Part shown: piece by piece, positions 55,726-64,000 of the stretch
Position numbering within the stretch: position 1 is the stretch's first letter
Layout: each line of letters starts with the position of its first letter
Source of the DNA: Tateyamaria sp. syn59
GTDB taxonomy: Bacteria > Pseudomonadota > Alphaproteobacteria > Rhodobacterales > Rhodobacteraceae
Direction of reading: 5' to 3'
Assembly: GCF_007995245.1 (NCBI RefSeq)
Contig: NZ_VCBA01000001.1
Span: 573,730 to 637,729 of the forward strand
DNA length: 64,000 nucleotides
Notes under the pieces: generated by a model
What the model was told of the DNA's origin: nothing
What the model saw: the letters and a program-made list of their open reading frames with translations, nothing else
Database searches by the model: none
Made by a program: the position numbers and the translations under genes

Positions 55726-56526
55726 TCAGCTCTCGGCAGGTGCTTCTGCTGCGGCTTCCTCGGCAGGCGCCTCTTCGGCGACAGCTTCTTCGACCGGGGC
55801 CTCTTCCATCGCACCCAGGTCAACGCCAGCGGCACCCAGTTGGGCACTCATGCCGTCCAACGCTGCGCGCGAAGCCAGATCGCAATAAAGCGCGATGGCA
55901 CGGGCCGCGTCGTCGTTGCCGGGGATGATGTAGTCCACACCATCGGGCGAGCAATTGGTGTCCACGACAGCGACAACCGGGATGCCAAGCTTGTTGGCTT
56001 CGGCCACGGCCAGCGCTTCTTTCTTGACGTCGATGACGAACAGCAGGTCGGGACGGCCGCCCATCTCACGGATACCGCCAAGCGAAGCCTGCAGCTTGCC
56101 CTGGTCACGCTCCATGCCCAGACGCTCTTTCTTCGTCAGACCTTCAAAGCCCGTCTCGGCTTGCTCGTCGATGGACTTCAGACGGTTGATCGACTGCGAC
56201 ACGGTCTGCCAGTTGGTCAGCGTGCCACCCAGCCAGCGGTGGTTCATGTAGTATTGCGCGCATTTCTCAGCAGCTTCCGCCACGGGGCCGGACGCTTGAC
56301 GTTTCGTGCCCACAAACAGGACGCGGCCGCCCTTGGCGACGGTGTCGCGGATCGCCTGTAGCGCCTGATCCAGCATCGGAACGGTCTGTGTTAGGTCCAT
56401 GATGTGGATACCATTGCGAGAGCCGTAGATGAACGGCGACATGCGCGGATTCCAACGCTGTGTCTGGTGACCAAAGTGAACGCCAGCTTCCAGCAGCTGG
56501 CGCATGGTGAACTCGGGAAGAGCCAT
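55726..56526 (-). CDS. rpsB: 30S ribosomal protein S2
   Basis: A 266-residue S2 protein. [68 protein letters not shown] and [25 protein letters not shown] are universal S2 blocks. The last 30 residues are Ala/Glu-rich ([17 protein letters not shown]-like) and probably disordered, a common alphaproteobacterial tail. It is the first gene of the rpsB-tsf operon; the promoter lies in the 420-base gap upstream. Confidence 0.97.
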   Translation of the reverse strand: MALPEFTMRQLLEAGVHFGHQTQRWNPRMSPFIYGSRNGIHIMDLTQTVPMLDQALQAIRDTVAKGGRVLFVGTKRQASGPVAEAAEKCAQYYMNHRWLGGTLTNWQTVSQSINRLKSIDEQAETGFEGLTKKERLGMERDQGKLQASLGGIREMGGRPDLLFVIDVKKEALAVAEANKLGIPVVAVVDTNCSPDGVDYIIPGNDDAARAIALYCDLASRAALDGMSAQLGAAGVDLGAMEEAPVEEAVAEEAPAEEAAAEAPAES

Positions 56527-56703
56527 GTGCTTTATCCTTTTTCCGGTTTTCGCCTTGCCCAGGGTATCAACGCGGATGCGTCAACCGGTGGACATCTGGG
56601 GATGTCTCCCCCATCTGCCCGCCCCGAACTGCGGATTGATGCGCGCGCCTTACGGCAGCCGCCCCCGATTGACAAGTCCCAAATGCCCCACCGGCCGCAA
56701 TAC

Positions 56704-56765
56704 CATTTCTTCTGGCCGCAAATACTTCGGGAAATCCGCAGGACGGGGCAGAGCCCTGGAAAAAT
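56704..56765 (-). repeat. REP-like hairpin element, copy 4 (inverted)
   Basis: Read on the minus strand it shows GGGCTCTGCCCC, then a GC-rich stretch, then AGTATTTGCGGCCAGAAGAA, the same order of parts and tail as the other copies. It lies upstream of rpsB. The hairpin is less perfect than in the others. Confidence 0.55.
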
Positions 56766-56839
56766 ATCGTCGCGCGCCAGCGCGGCCTTTGGATCGGCCA
56801 ACTCTATATCTTGTGGGTAAGGTCCATCAGACACATAGT

Positions 56840-56903
56840 CCGGTGCACAACCGGTGCACAACCGGTGCACGGGATGTGCACAAGGGGCGCACGCATGGTG
56901 CAC
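56840..56903. repeat. Six GTGCAC-type sites at exact 11-bp period
   Basis: GTGCAC starts at 56843, 56854, 56865, 56876 and 56898, and the variant GCGCAC at 56887; all six are 11 bases apart. The first three units are near-perfect copies of CCGGTGCACAA. The hexamer is a palindrome, and an 11-base step is close to one DNA helical turn, so all sites face the same side. It lies about 315-380 bases upstream of the rpsB start. Confidence 0.8.
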
Positions 56904-56946
56904 ACTGTGCAGCGCGCGCCGACATGCCGCGCGATGCAACAGATGG

Positions 56947-57804
56947 TTAAATTTCTGAATTGCTGTTAACCCGCCCTTCATCCGCAGCAAGGCTATGACT
57001 GCCGCGTACAACCACCTCTGCCGCAGCCGCCAGCGCCTTGCGATCCGCCACGTCCGAGACCGCAATCGCCGGGTGATAGATAACCTCGACATGACCATGC
57101 CGCGGCAAGGCAAGCGTCGCCAGCAGATGCGTGCCAAACTCCATTTCCCCCCACCAGCCATAGGTCCGCGGGTCGCGCCCCTTGGGGGCATGATAAACCA
57201 CAGTAACCGGCTGGACCGACATGCGCGGGCGCAGAGCATCCGCAAAAAAGGAGGCAAAGAGCGTCGTCTTGAACGGCAGCACGCGCAGCCCGTCGGTGCT
57301 GGTTCCTTCAGGAAAAAACAGCAGGCGCTGACCGGCCAGAAGCCGTTCTTCGAACAGCGCGGTCTGAACCTTGGCTGCTCGTCGATCCCGTGCAATGAAC
57401 AAGGTGCCTGTGGCGCGCGCCAGCGCGCCGATCCCGGGCCAGCCCGCCACCTCCGACTTCGACACGAAATAGATCCTGTCCGCCGCGTTCAGCGCAAAAA
57501 TATCCAGCCATGACGAATGGTTAGCCACAATAGCACCCTGCCCCGTCATCGGTTTGCCCGTCCTGCGATAGGCCAGCCCAAGCCAACGCAGCGACGTACG
57601 GCAAACGATCTGCGTGATCCACGGTGTCCACGGGCGGCGGAGCCCGAACAGGGGGCCTTCGATCAGTCGCAGCGGCAGCAACAGGGCAAGACCGGTCAGA
57701 ATGATCAGGATGATCCCAAGGCCGCGCCAGACGATGCGCAGCGTGGCACGCAACCCACGCGCCACATGCTCGGGCGGCGGCGCACCATCCCATGTCATGC
57801 TCAT
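56947..57804 (-). CDS. olsA: Lyso-ornithine lipid O-acyltransferase (PlsC family)
   Basis: A 285-residue membrane acyltransferase of the PlsC type. A hydrophobic segment (about 28-48) precedes the acyltransferase domain with the catalytic H-x4-D in ANHSSWLDIFAL and the glycerol/acceptor motif FPEGTSTDG. OlsA adds the second acyl chain to lyso-ornithine lipid to give the phosphorus-free ornithine lipid. The assignment rests on its pairing with olsB; the start overlaps the olsB stop (ATGA). Ornithine lipids can replace phospholipids when phosphate is scarce, but no Pho box is seen here. Confidence 0.85.
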   Translation of the reverse strand: MSMTWDGAPPPEHVARGLRATLRIVWRGLGIILIILTGLALLLPLRLIEGPLFGLRRPWTPWITQIVCRTSLRWLGLAYRRTGKPMTGQGAIVANHSSWLDIFALNAADRIYFVSKSEVAGWPGIGALARATGTLFIARDRRAAKVQTALFEERLLAGQRLLFFPEGTSTDGLRVLPFKTTLFASFFADALRPRMSVQPVTVVYHAPKGRDPRTYGWWGEMEFGTHLLATLALPRHGHVEVIYHPAIAVSDVADRKALAAAAEVVVRGSHSLAADEGRVNSNSEI

Positions 57805-58562
57805 GATTGTGCACCATAAATACGCTTTTGCCGTTCGGACATGGCGGCCGTGTCCATGACCAGGCAAACGTCGGTTGTGTTGAACCCATGATCCACATAT
57901 GCGCCTTCGCCAACCATGCCGCCGAGCCGCAGATAGGCCTTGATCAACGCAGGCACTTCGACCATCGCAGCGCGCCGGTCGATCTCGTTTTCGGGCAGCA
58001 GATCCATCGACACGGCATGGGGCGCGCGGGCCTGCACCCGCAGCTCTTGCGGCGCCAGATGGCGGTGGTGCAGCAGCGACAGGGGCTGCGCGAGGCGCTG
58101 CACATCCGTGCCGTGGAAGGACGCCACGCCGAACATGATGTCGATCCGGTGCTCCGCCACATATGCCGCGAGGCCGTTCCACAGATGATACATCGCTGGC
58201 CCGCCCCGATAGGCTGGATGCACGCAAGACCGGCCCAATTCCAGCAGGCGCCGTCCCGTGGCGCGCAAGGGTGTCAGATCATACTCATCCTCGGAATAGA
58301 ACTGGCCCGCCGCCTCAGCCTGCGTGGCGCGCAGCATCCTGTAGACGGCCACCACCTGCCCTGCGGCATCGTCGTGCAGGATCAGGTGGTCAAAGAACGG
58401 GTCAAACCGGTCCCGCTCCAGCCCCGCTGCGTGATCAACCAGAGGCCCACCCCCGCCCAATTCGCGCACGAACACATCATATCGCAACCGCTGCGCGGCT
58501 TGCAGTTCGGCAGCAGTGTCCACAAGCGAGACGCGGAATTCAGGCACGTGGGTCAGGGTCAT
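57801..58562 (-). CDS. olsB: L-ornithine N(alpha)-acyltransferase
   Basis: A 254-residue GNAT-fold acyltransferase (PF13444). Conserved blocks are AAQRLRYDVFVRELGGGG, RFDPFFDHLILHD, VVAVYRML, RLLELGRSCVHPAYRGGPAMYHLW and IDIMFGVASFHGTD. OlsB joins a 3-hydroxyacyl chain from acyl carrier protein to ornithine, giving lyso-ornithine lipid. The ATG at 58562 starts MTLTHVPEFRV. A close relative, GlsB, makes glutamine lipid; that is the main alternative. It heads the two-gene ols operon. Confidence 0.88.
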   Translation of the reverse strand: MTLTHVPEFRVSLVDTAAELQAAQRLRYDVFVRELGGGGPLVDHAAGLERDRFDPFFDHLILHDDAAGQVVAVYRMLRATQAEAAGQFYSEDEYDLTPLRATGRRLLELGRSCVHPAYRGGPAMYHLWNGLAAYVAEHRIDIMFGVASFHGTDVQRLAQPLSLLHHRHLAPQELRVQARAPHAVSMDLLPENEIDRRAAMVEVPALIKAYLRLGGMVGEGAYVDHGFNTTDVCLVMDTAAMSERQKRIYGAQS

Positions 58563-58657
58563 CGCGGGCGGTGTAGCGGGATCATTTGAATTTTGGTAGC
58601 CGCTGGGATGCAGATGCGACCACAGGTTGCAACGCGTTAACAATTCGGAAAGGATGT

Positions 58658-58840
58658 TCAGGCATCAAACACTGGGATCAACGCAACCCGCGTCCCGTCG
58701 ATCACCACCTTGCCCTCATTGGGAAAATTCACGGTGACCTTGGCGGCGACGTTGCTTTGAACCTGTCCGATCCCCCAGTCCTCATACTGGGGATGACGCA
58801 CCAACATACCGGGGGCCAGAATGGCGTTTAGATCTTCCAT
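58658..58840 (-). CDS. DUF3553 small protein
   Basis: A 60-residue protein fitting the DUF3553 family: LAPGMLVRHPQYEDWGIGQVQSNVAAKVTVNFPNEGKVVI looks like an SH3-like barrel similar to the small domain of CarD- or UvrD-type proteins. The role is not known. It starts 38 bases from the divergent chpT gene, so both promoters share this short gap. Confidence 0.8.
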   Translation of the reverse strand: MEDLNAILAPGMLVRHPQYEDWGIGQVQSNVAAKVTVNFPNEGKVVIDGTRVALIPVFDA

Positions 58841-58878
58841 GATGTGGCCTTACCAAATTCTTAACTGGGGGGCCGCTG

Positions 58879-59472
58879 ATGGGCCAAAGTAACATCAACC
58901 TTGCGGCATTGATTGGCAGCAGGATCTGCCATGACCTCATATCGCCGATCGGAGCGATCAACAATGGGCTCGAACTGTTGGGTATGTCCGATGCGCGTGA
59001 GGGGCCGGAACTTGATCTGATCTCGGAAAGCGTCGGAAACGCCAGCGCGCGCATCCGTTTCTTCCGCATCGCCTATGGTGCCGCCAGCGATCAGTCCCTT
59101 GGCCGGGCCGAGGTGGTGTCGATCCTTGCCGACAGCATGCGCGGCGAGCGACTGAAAGTGGTCTATGGCCCGCTGGATCCGCAGCCCCGATGGGGGGTGC
59201 GTATGGCGTTCCTTGCGGTGCAGTGCCTCGAAACCAGCCTGCCCTATGGCGGTCGGATCGAGATTGCCTGTTCCAACGGGGTATGGGACATCACTGGCCA
59301 TTCGCCCAAACAGAGCGTGGATGCGGGCCTTTGGGGCCTGCTGAAGGGGCAGGACGTCGATGAACTCGCGCCCGCCCATGTTCAATTTGCCCTGCTGCAC
59401 GAAGTGGCGCAGGACGCAGGCCGCAGTTTGGAGACGGAAGTGACGCCCGAAAAGCTGTCGATCCGGTTCTGA
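58879..59472 (+). CDS. chpT: Histidine phosphotransferase ChpT
   Basis: A 197-residue ChpT. The dimerisation helix carries the phosphorylated H18 in SRICHDLISPIGAINNGLELL, followed by a degenerate ATPase-like domain without nucleotide-binding motifs. ChpT passes phosphate from CckA to CtrA and CpdR. In the Rhodobacteraceae this pathway controls motility, gene-transfer agents and envelope genes rather than being strictly needed for the cell cycle. It is convergent with proA, with 3 bases between the stops. Confidence 0.9.
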   Translation: MGQSNINLAALIGSRICHDLISPIGAINNGLELLGMSDAREGPELDLISESVGNASARIRFFRIAYGAASDQSLGRAEVVSILADSMRGERLKVVYGPLDPQPRWGVRMAFLAVQCLETSLPYGGRIEIACSNGVWDITGHSPKQSVDAGLWGLLKGQDVDELAPAHVQFALLHEVAQDAGRSLETEVTPEKLSIRF

Positions 59473-59475
59473 TGA

Positions 59476-60741
59476 TCAGGACCTGACAGTCCCGTCACCA
59501 CGCACCAGATACTTGAAGCTGGTCAGTTGCGCCGCCCCGACCGGACCGCGAGCGTGCATCTTGCCCGTCGCAATCCCGATTTCGGCGCCCATCCCAAACT
59601 CGCCGCCATCGGCAAACTGGGTGGAGGCGTTGTGCATCAGGATGGCGCTGTCCAATTGTTCAAAGAACTGAGCAACGGCCCCTTCATCTTCGGTCAGGAT
59701 ACAATCCGTGTGGTTCGACCCGTAGGTGCGAATGTGCGCGATGGCGGCGTCAATATCCGGAACGATCCTAGCCGCGATGTCCATGTCGAGGTATTCCTTG
59801 CCCCAATCGGCCTCAGATGCGGCCAACACGCCGTCAATGGTCTGTAAACCGATATCGGCATGCACGCGCACTCCGGCATCCATCAAAGCCCGCACCACAC
59901 CTTGTCCGATGGTGTTTGCAATATCAGCGTGGATCAGCAGGCATTCGGCGGCGCCACAGATGCCGGTGCGGCGCGTCTTGGCGTTCAGAACGACCTTCAG
60001 CACCTTTTCGGGGTCCGCCGCCTTGTCGACATAGATGTGTACGATCCCTTCCAGGTGGGCGAACACGGGCACGCGTGCCTCGCGCTGCACCAGACCCACC
60101 AGCCCCTTGCCGCCGCGCGGTACGATCACGTCGATGGTGTCGGTCATTGTCAGCATCTCGCTGACCGCCGCGCGATCACGGGTGGGAACCCTCTGGATCG
60201 CGTCTTCGGGCAGGTTCGCATCGCGCAAGCCGGCTTGTAACGCGGCATGAATAGCAGCAGAGGAGTGAAAACTCTCGCTCCCGCCGCGCAGGATCACGGC
60301 GTTGCCCGCCTTGAGACACAGCGCACCGGCGTCGGCCGTCACGTTGGGACGGCTTTCATAAATGACACCGACGACGCCCAGCGGCGTGCGGACGCGCTGA
60401 ATGCTCAGACCTGTCGGCTGCGTCCACTCGGCCATCACCTCGCCCACCGGATCGGTCTGTTCCGCAACGGCGCGCAACCCGTCCACGATGCCCCGAATGC
60501 GGTCTTCGTCCAGCCGCAGCCGGTCCATCATGGCATCTGTCAGGCCCTTTTCACGCCCGAACGCCATATCCTTTTCGTTGGCGACCAGGATCGCATCGCG
60601 ACTGTTCCAGACATGATCCGCGGCTGCAATCAACGCAGCATGCTTGCGTTCCGCGCTTGCGAAAGCGAGCGTCGCGGCAGCGGCCCTGGCACGCGCGCCA
60701 ATATCGGCCATGAGCGTGGGGATGTCAGCGAAGTCTTTCAT
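59476..60741 (-). CDS. proA: Gamma-glutamyl phosphate reductase
   Basis: A 421-residue aldehyde-dehydrogenase-fold enzyme that reduces gamma-glutamyl phosphate to glutamate semialdehyde with NADPH in proline synthesis. Blocks [63 protein letters not shown], and the catalytic cysteine in [13 protein letters not shown] are intact. It lies 74 bases downstream of proB on the same strand. Confidence 0.97.
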   Translation of the reverse strand: MKDFADIPTLMADIGARARAAAATLAFASAERKHAALIAAADHVWNSRDAILVANEKDMAFGREKGLTDAMMDRLRLDEDRIRGIVDGLRAVAEQTDPVGEVMAEWTQPTGLSIQRVRTPLGVVGVIYESRPNVTADAGALCLKAGNAVILRGGSESFHSSAAIHAALQAGLRDANLPEDAIQRVPTRDRAAVSEMLTMTDTIDVIVPRGGKGLVGLVQREARVPVFAHLEGIVHIYVDKAADPEKVLKVVLNAKTRRTGICGAAECLLIHADIANTIGQGVVRALMDAGVRVHADIGLQTIDGVLAASEADWGKEYLDMDIAARIVPDIDAAIAHIRTYGSNHTDCILTEDEGAVAQFFEQLDSAILMHNASTQFADGGEFGMGAEIGIATGKMHARGPVGAAQLTSFKYLVRGDGTVRS

Positions 60742-60815
60742 GTGTGAGGTCCTTTGCAGGCGATGCGCCAGAAAGTTTCGTGCCTCTGGCGGTCGTATTT
60801 ATAGTCAGATGAAGA

Positions 60816-62953
<2,138 letters not shown>

Positions 62954-62995
62954 TTAGTCCAGTTTTGAACGGATTGGAACGGGGATTGGGCGCGG

Positions 62996-63044
62996 AACCG
63001 GGGGCCAGCCCCCGGACCCCCGCGATATTTTTCGCAAGAGGAAG
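62996..63044. repeat. REP-like hairpin element, copy 5
   Basis: A CCGGGGGC-CA-GCCCCCGG hairpin (62998-63015) and ACCCCCGCG are followed by ATATTTTTCGCAAGAGGAAG. It lies between the obg start and the stop of the GNAT gene, so it may also stabilise or end the upstream minus-strand message. Confidence 0.65.
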
Positions 63045-63057
63045 GATATACGACGAC

Positions 63058-63600
63058 TTAGAGTTTGCGACTGTAGGTCCAGGTTGGCACCGTCGCATCG
63101 CGTGCCACCGAAAAACTTTCGGCGTCGCCCAGATATTCGAACCCGCAATGGGTCAGCACGCGGGCCGAAGCGGGATTGTCCTGAAACACGCTTGCAAACA
63201 TCGTGGCGTGTGCCATCGGGTTTGCTTCAACCAGCGCCTGCACGGCGTCAGAGGCGAGGCCTGTGTTCCAGAATGGCGGTGCGACCCAATAGCCGACTTC
63301 CGACTGGTTGCGGTCCATCCGTGTCAGGGAAATGAGGCCCATGACCTCGGCCCCGCCGGATTTGTGACCGTCCATGGCCCAGACATCTTCGTCGCGTTCA
63401 CCGGCCATCGCCCGCGTAACGAAAGCTTCGGTCGACCCTGGAGGAACAGGGTGCGGGATGGATGCTGTCATATACGCGACGCGCTTGTCGCTCGTGTACA
63501 TCTCGATCAGACCCATGTCGGATTTGCGCAAAGGCCGCAGCACAAAGCGCTCGGTCTCGATCACATCCTGGGTCACGATAGTCTCCATCTCCATTGTCAT
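63058..63600 (-). CDS. GNAT-family N-acetyltransferase (RimJ/RimL-like)
   Basis: A 180-residue acetyltransferase. TERFVLRPLRKSDMGLI is the usual RimJ/RimL-type start. VMGLISLTRMDRNQSEVGYWVAPPFWNTGLASDAVQAL includes the acetyl-CoA phosphate-binding region, and VFQDNPASARVLTHCGFEYLG is the conserved end. The substrate is unknown (protein amino terminus or small amine). MTMEMETIV offers several close ATG starts. It overlaps the LysE gene by four bases. This gene beside obg is common in the family Rhodobacteraceae. Confidence 0.85.
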   Translation of the reverse strand: MTMEMETIVTQDVIETERFVLRPLRKSDMGLIEMYTSDKRVAYMTASIPHPVPPGSTEAFVTRAMAGERDEDVWAMDGHKSGGAEVMGLISLTRMDRNQSEVGYWVAPPFWNTGLASDAVQALVEANPMAHATMFASVFQDNPASARVLTHCGFEYLGDAESFSVARDATVPTWTYSRKL

Positions 63601-64000
63601 GTTCCTCCTCCGAACAAAACAAACAGGACCGATGCGACGGTCAGCGCCGCAAGGCTGTACATCAGATAAGGTTCCGCCGGCGTCCCTGCGAGGGTGCGCG
63701 CAATGCGATCACCCGCAAGTGTCCAAAGCGGGTGCAAAACCAGCTGTGTGGCCAGCAGTATCCCGCCAATGGTTGCCGTGGCGTATACGGCGTCCGTGCC
63801 AGGGGCGACAAAGCCCGTGAAGCCCGCGATGATCATCGCCCATGCCTTGGGGTTCAACGGGTGCACGATCAGCCCGGCAAGAAAGCCCGGCGCTTTCGGT
63901 GCATGATTGGAGGGTCCGAGCCGCAGTTGCGACACTTTCCACGCCAGCCAGATGATATAGGCGGCAGAGACCCATTTAAGGGTTTCGAACACCCACGGCG
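63597..64000 (-). CDS. LysE-family amino-acid exporter (5' truncated by the window edge)
   Basis: About 134 C-terminal residues of a LysE/RhtB-type membrane exporter. The segment LKWVSAAYIIWLAWKV followed by a loop and FLAGLIVHPLNPKAWAMIIAGFTGFVAPG (the conserved N-P-K-A motif) is diagnostic, and two more membrane segments follow (about ATIGGILLATQLVLHPLW and the last YSLAALTVASVLFVLFGG). The frame stays open past 64000, so the start lies beyond the window; a GTG at 63992 is internal. Substrate unknown. Confidence 0.85.
   Translation of the reverse strand, partial: PWVFETLKWVSAAYIIWLAWKVSQLRLGPSNHAPKAPGFLAGLIVHPLNPKAWAMIIAGFTGFVAPGTDAVYATATIGGILLATQLVLHPLWTLAGDRIARTLAGTPAEPYLMYSLAALTVASVLFVLFGGGT

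Larger units (their letters stand above)
56527..56946. other. Intergenic region upstream of rpsB
   Basis: 420 bases without a convincing gene, between the olsA stop and the rpsB start. It contains an inverted REP-like element (56704-56765) and the phased GTGCAC array (56840-56903). A minus-strand frame spans it from 57395 to 56532 but its translation is built from the repeats and looks non-natural. The rpsB promoter must be here; I could not assign it with confidence. Confidence 0.6.

Noticed and set aside
56840-56903. CRISPR array or plasmid-type iterons
   Set aside because: Units are 11 bases with no spacers of CRISPR length, no cas genes and no replication initiator nearby.

Overview
The window reads as chromosomal DNA of a marine alphaproteobacterium of the family Rhodobacteraceae (Roseobacter group). 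This is an inference from gene content: a monomeric NADP isocitrate dehydrogenase, the sulfopropanediol dehydrogenase HpsN with sulfopyruvate decarboxylase ComDE, the phosphotransferase ChpT, olsBA ornithine-lipid genes, a stand-alone pterin-binding methyltransferase beside MetF and a PF13769 protein, a soluble PhoR, and the order GNAT-obg-proB-proA. Base composition is GC-rich and coding density is high. Many neighbouring genes overlap by ATGA. No rRNA, tRNA, CRISPR, transposase or phage gene was recognised.

Layout. 1-0.8 kb: end of an FMN-binding protein and a small secreted protein. 1-3.3 kb: icd with a clear terminator. 3.5-6.9 kb: a four-gene sulfonate module (hpsN, a zinc alcohol dehydrogenase, comD, comE) expected to take dihydroxypropanesulfonate or sulfolactate-level intermediates to sulfoacetaldehyde. 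7-13.5 kb: a chemotaxis locus, with cheB-cheD on + facing a minus-strand operon STAS-cheY-cheA-cheW-cheR-cheY and a small DxxxQ protein. 13.6-16.1 kb: one-carbon genes (PF13769 protein, MetF, pterin-binding methyltransferase). 16.3-22.7 kb: sulfotransferase, Ppx/GppA, RlmE, GlxA-type regulator, class II DAHP synthase, PAS protein. 22.8-26.5 kb: yicC-gmk-gamma carbonic anhydrase-isomerase-PLP lyase. 26.5-34 kb: a complete phosphate regulon, phoR-[Pho box]-pstSCAB-phoU-phoB. 34-37.8 kb: SDR, TesB, serine hydrolase, GST. 37.9-43 kb: livKHMGF amino-acid ABC importer. 43-51.6 kb: acyl-CoA type catabolic genes (phosphotransferase, nitronate monooxygenase, thiolase, two SDRs, two MDR reductases, MaoC hydratase). 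51.6-53.4 kb: aroQ, a LuxR solo and a histidine phosphatase. 53.4-56.5 kb: a hairpin-rich intergenic stretch, proline iminopeptidase, tsf and rpsB. 56.9-64 kb: olsA-olsB, DUF3553, chpT, proA, proB, obg, GNAT, and a LysE exporter cut by the window edge.

Non-genic structure worth attention: five related REP-like hairpin elements, three copies of a 16-18 bp perfect palindrome (two inside genes), an 11-bp phased array of six GTGCAC-like sites upstream of rpsB, and a run of hairpins near 53.6-53.8 kb. The most interesting protein signals are a small che-operon protein with a CheZ/CheT-type DxxxQ motif that shares an ELF carboxy terminus with CheD, and a LuxR solo whose signal-binding aspartate is replaced.
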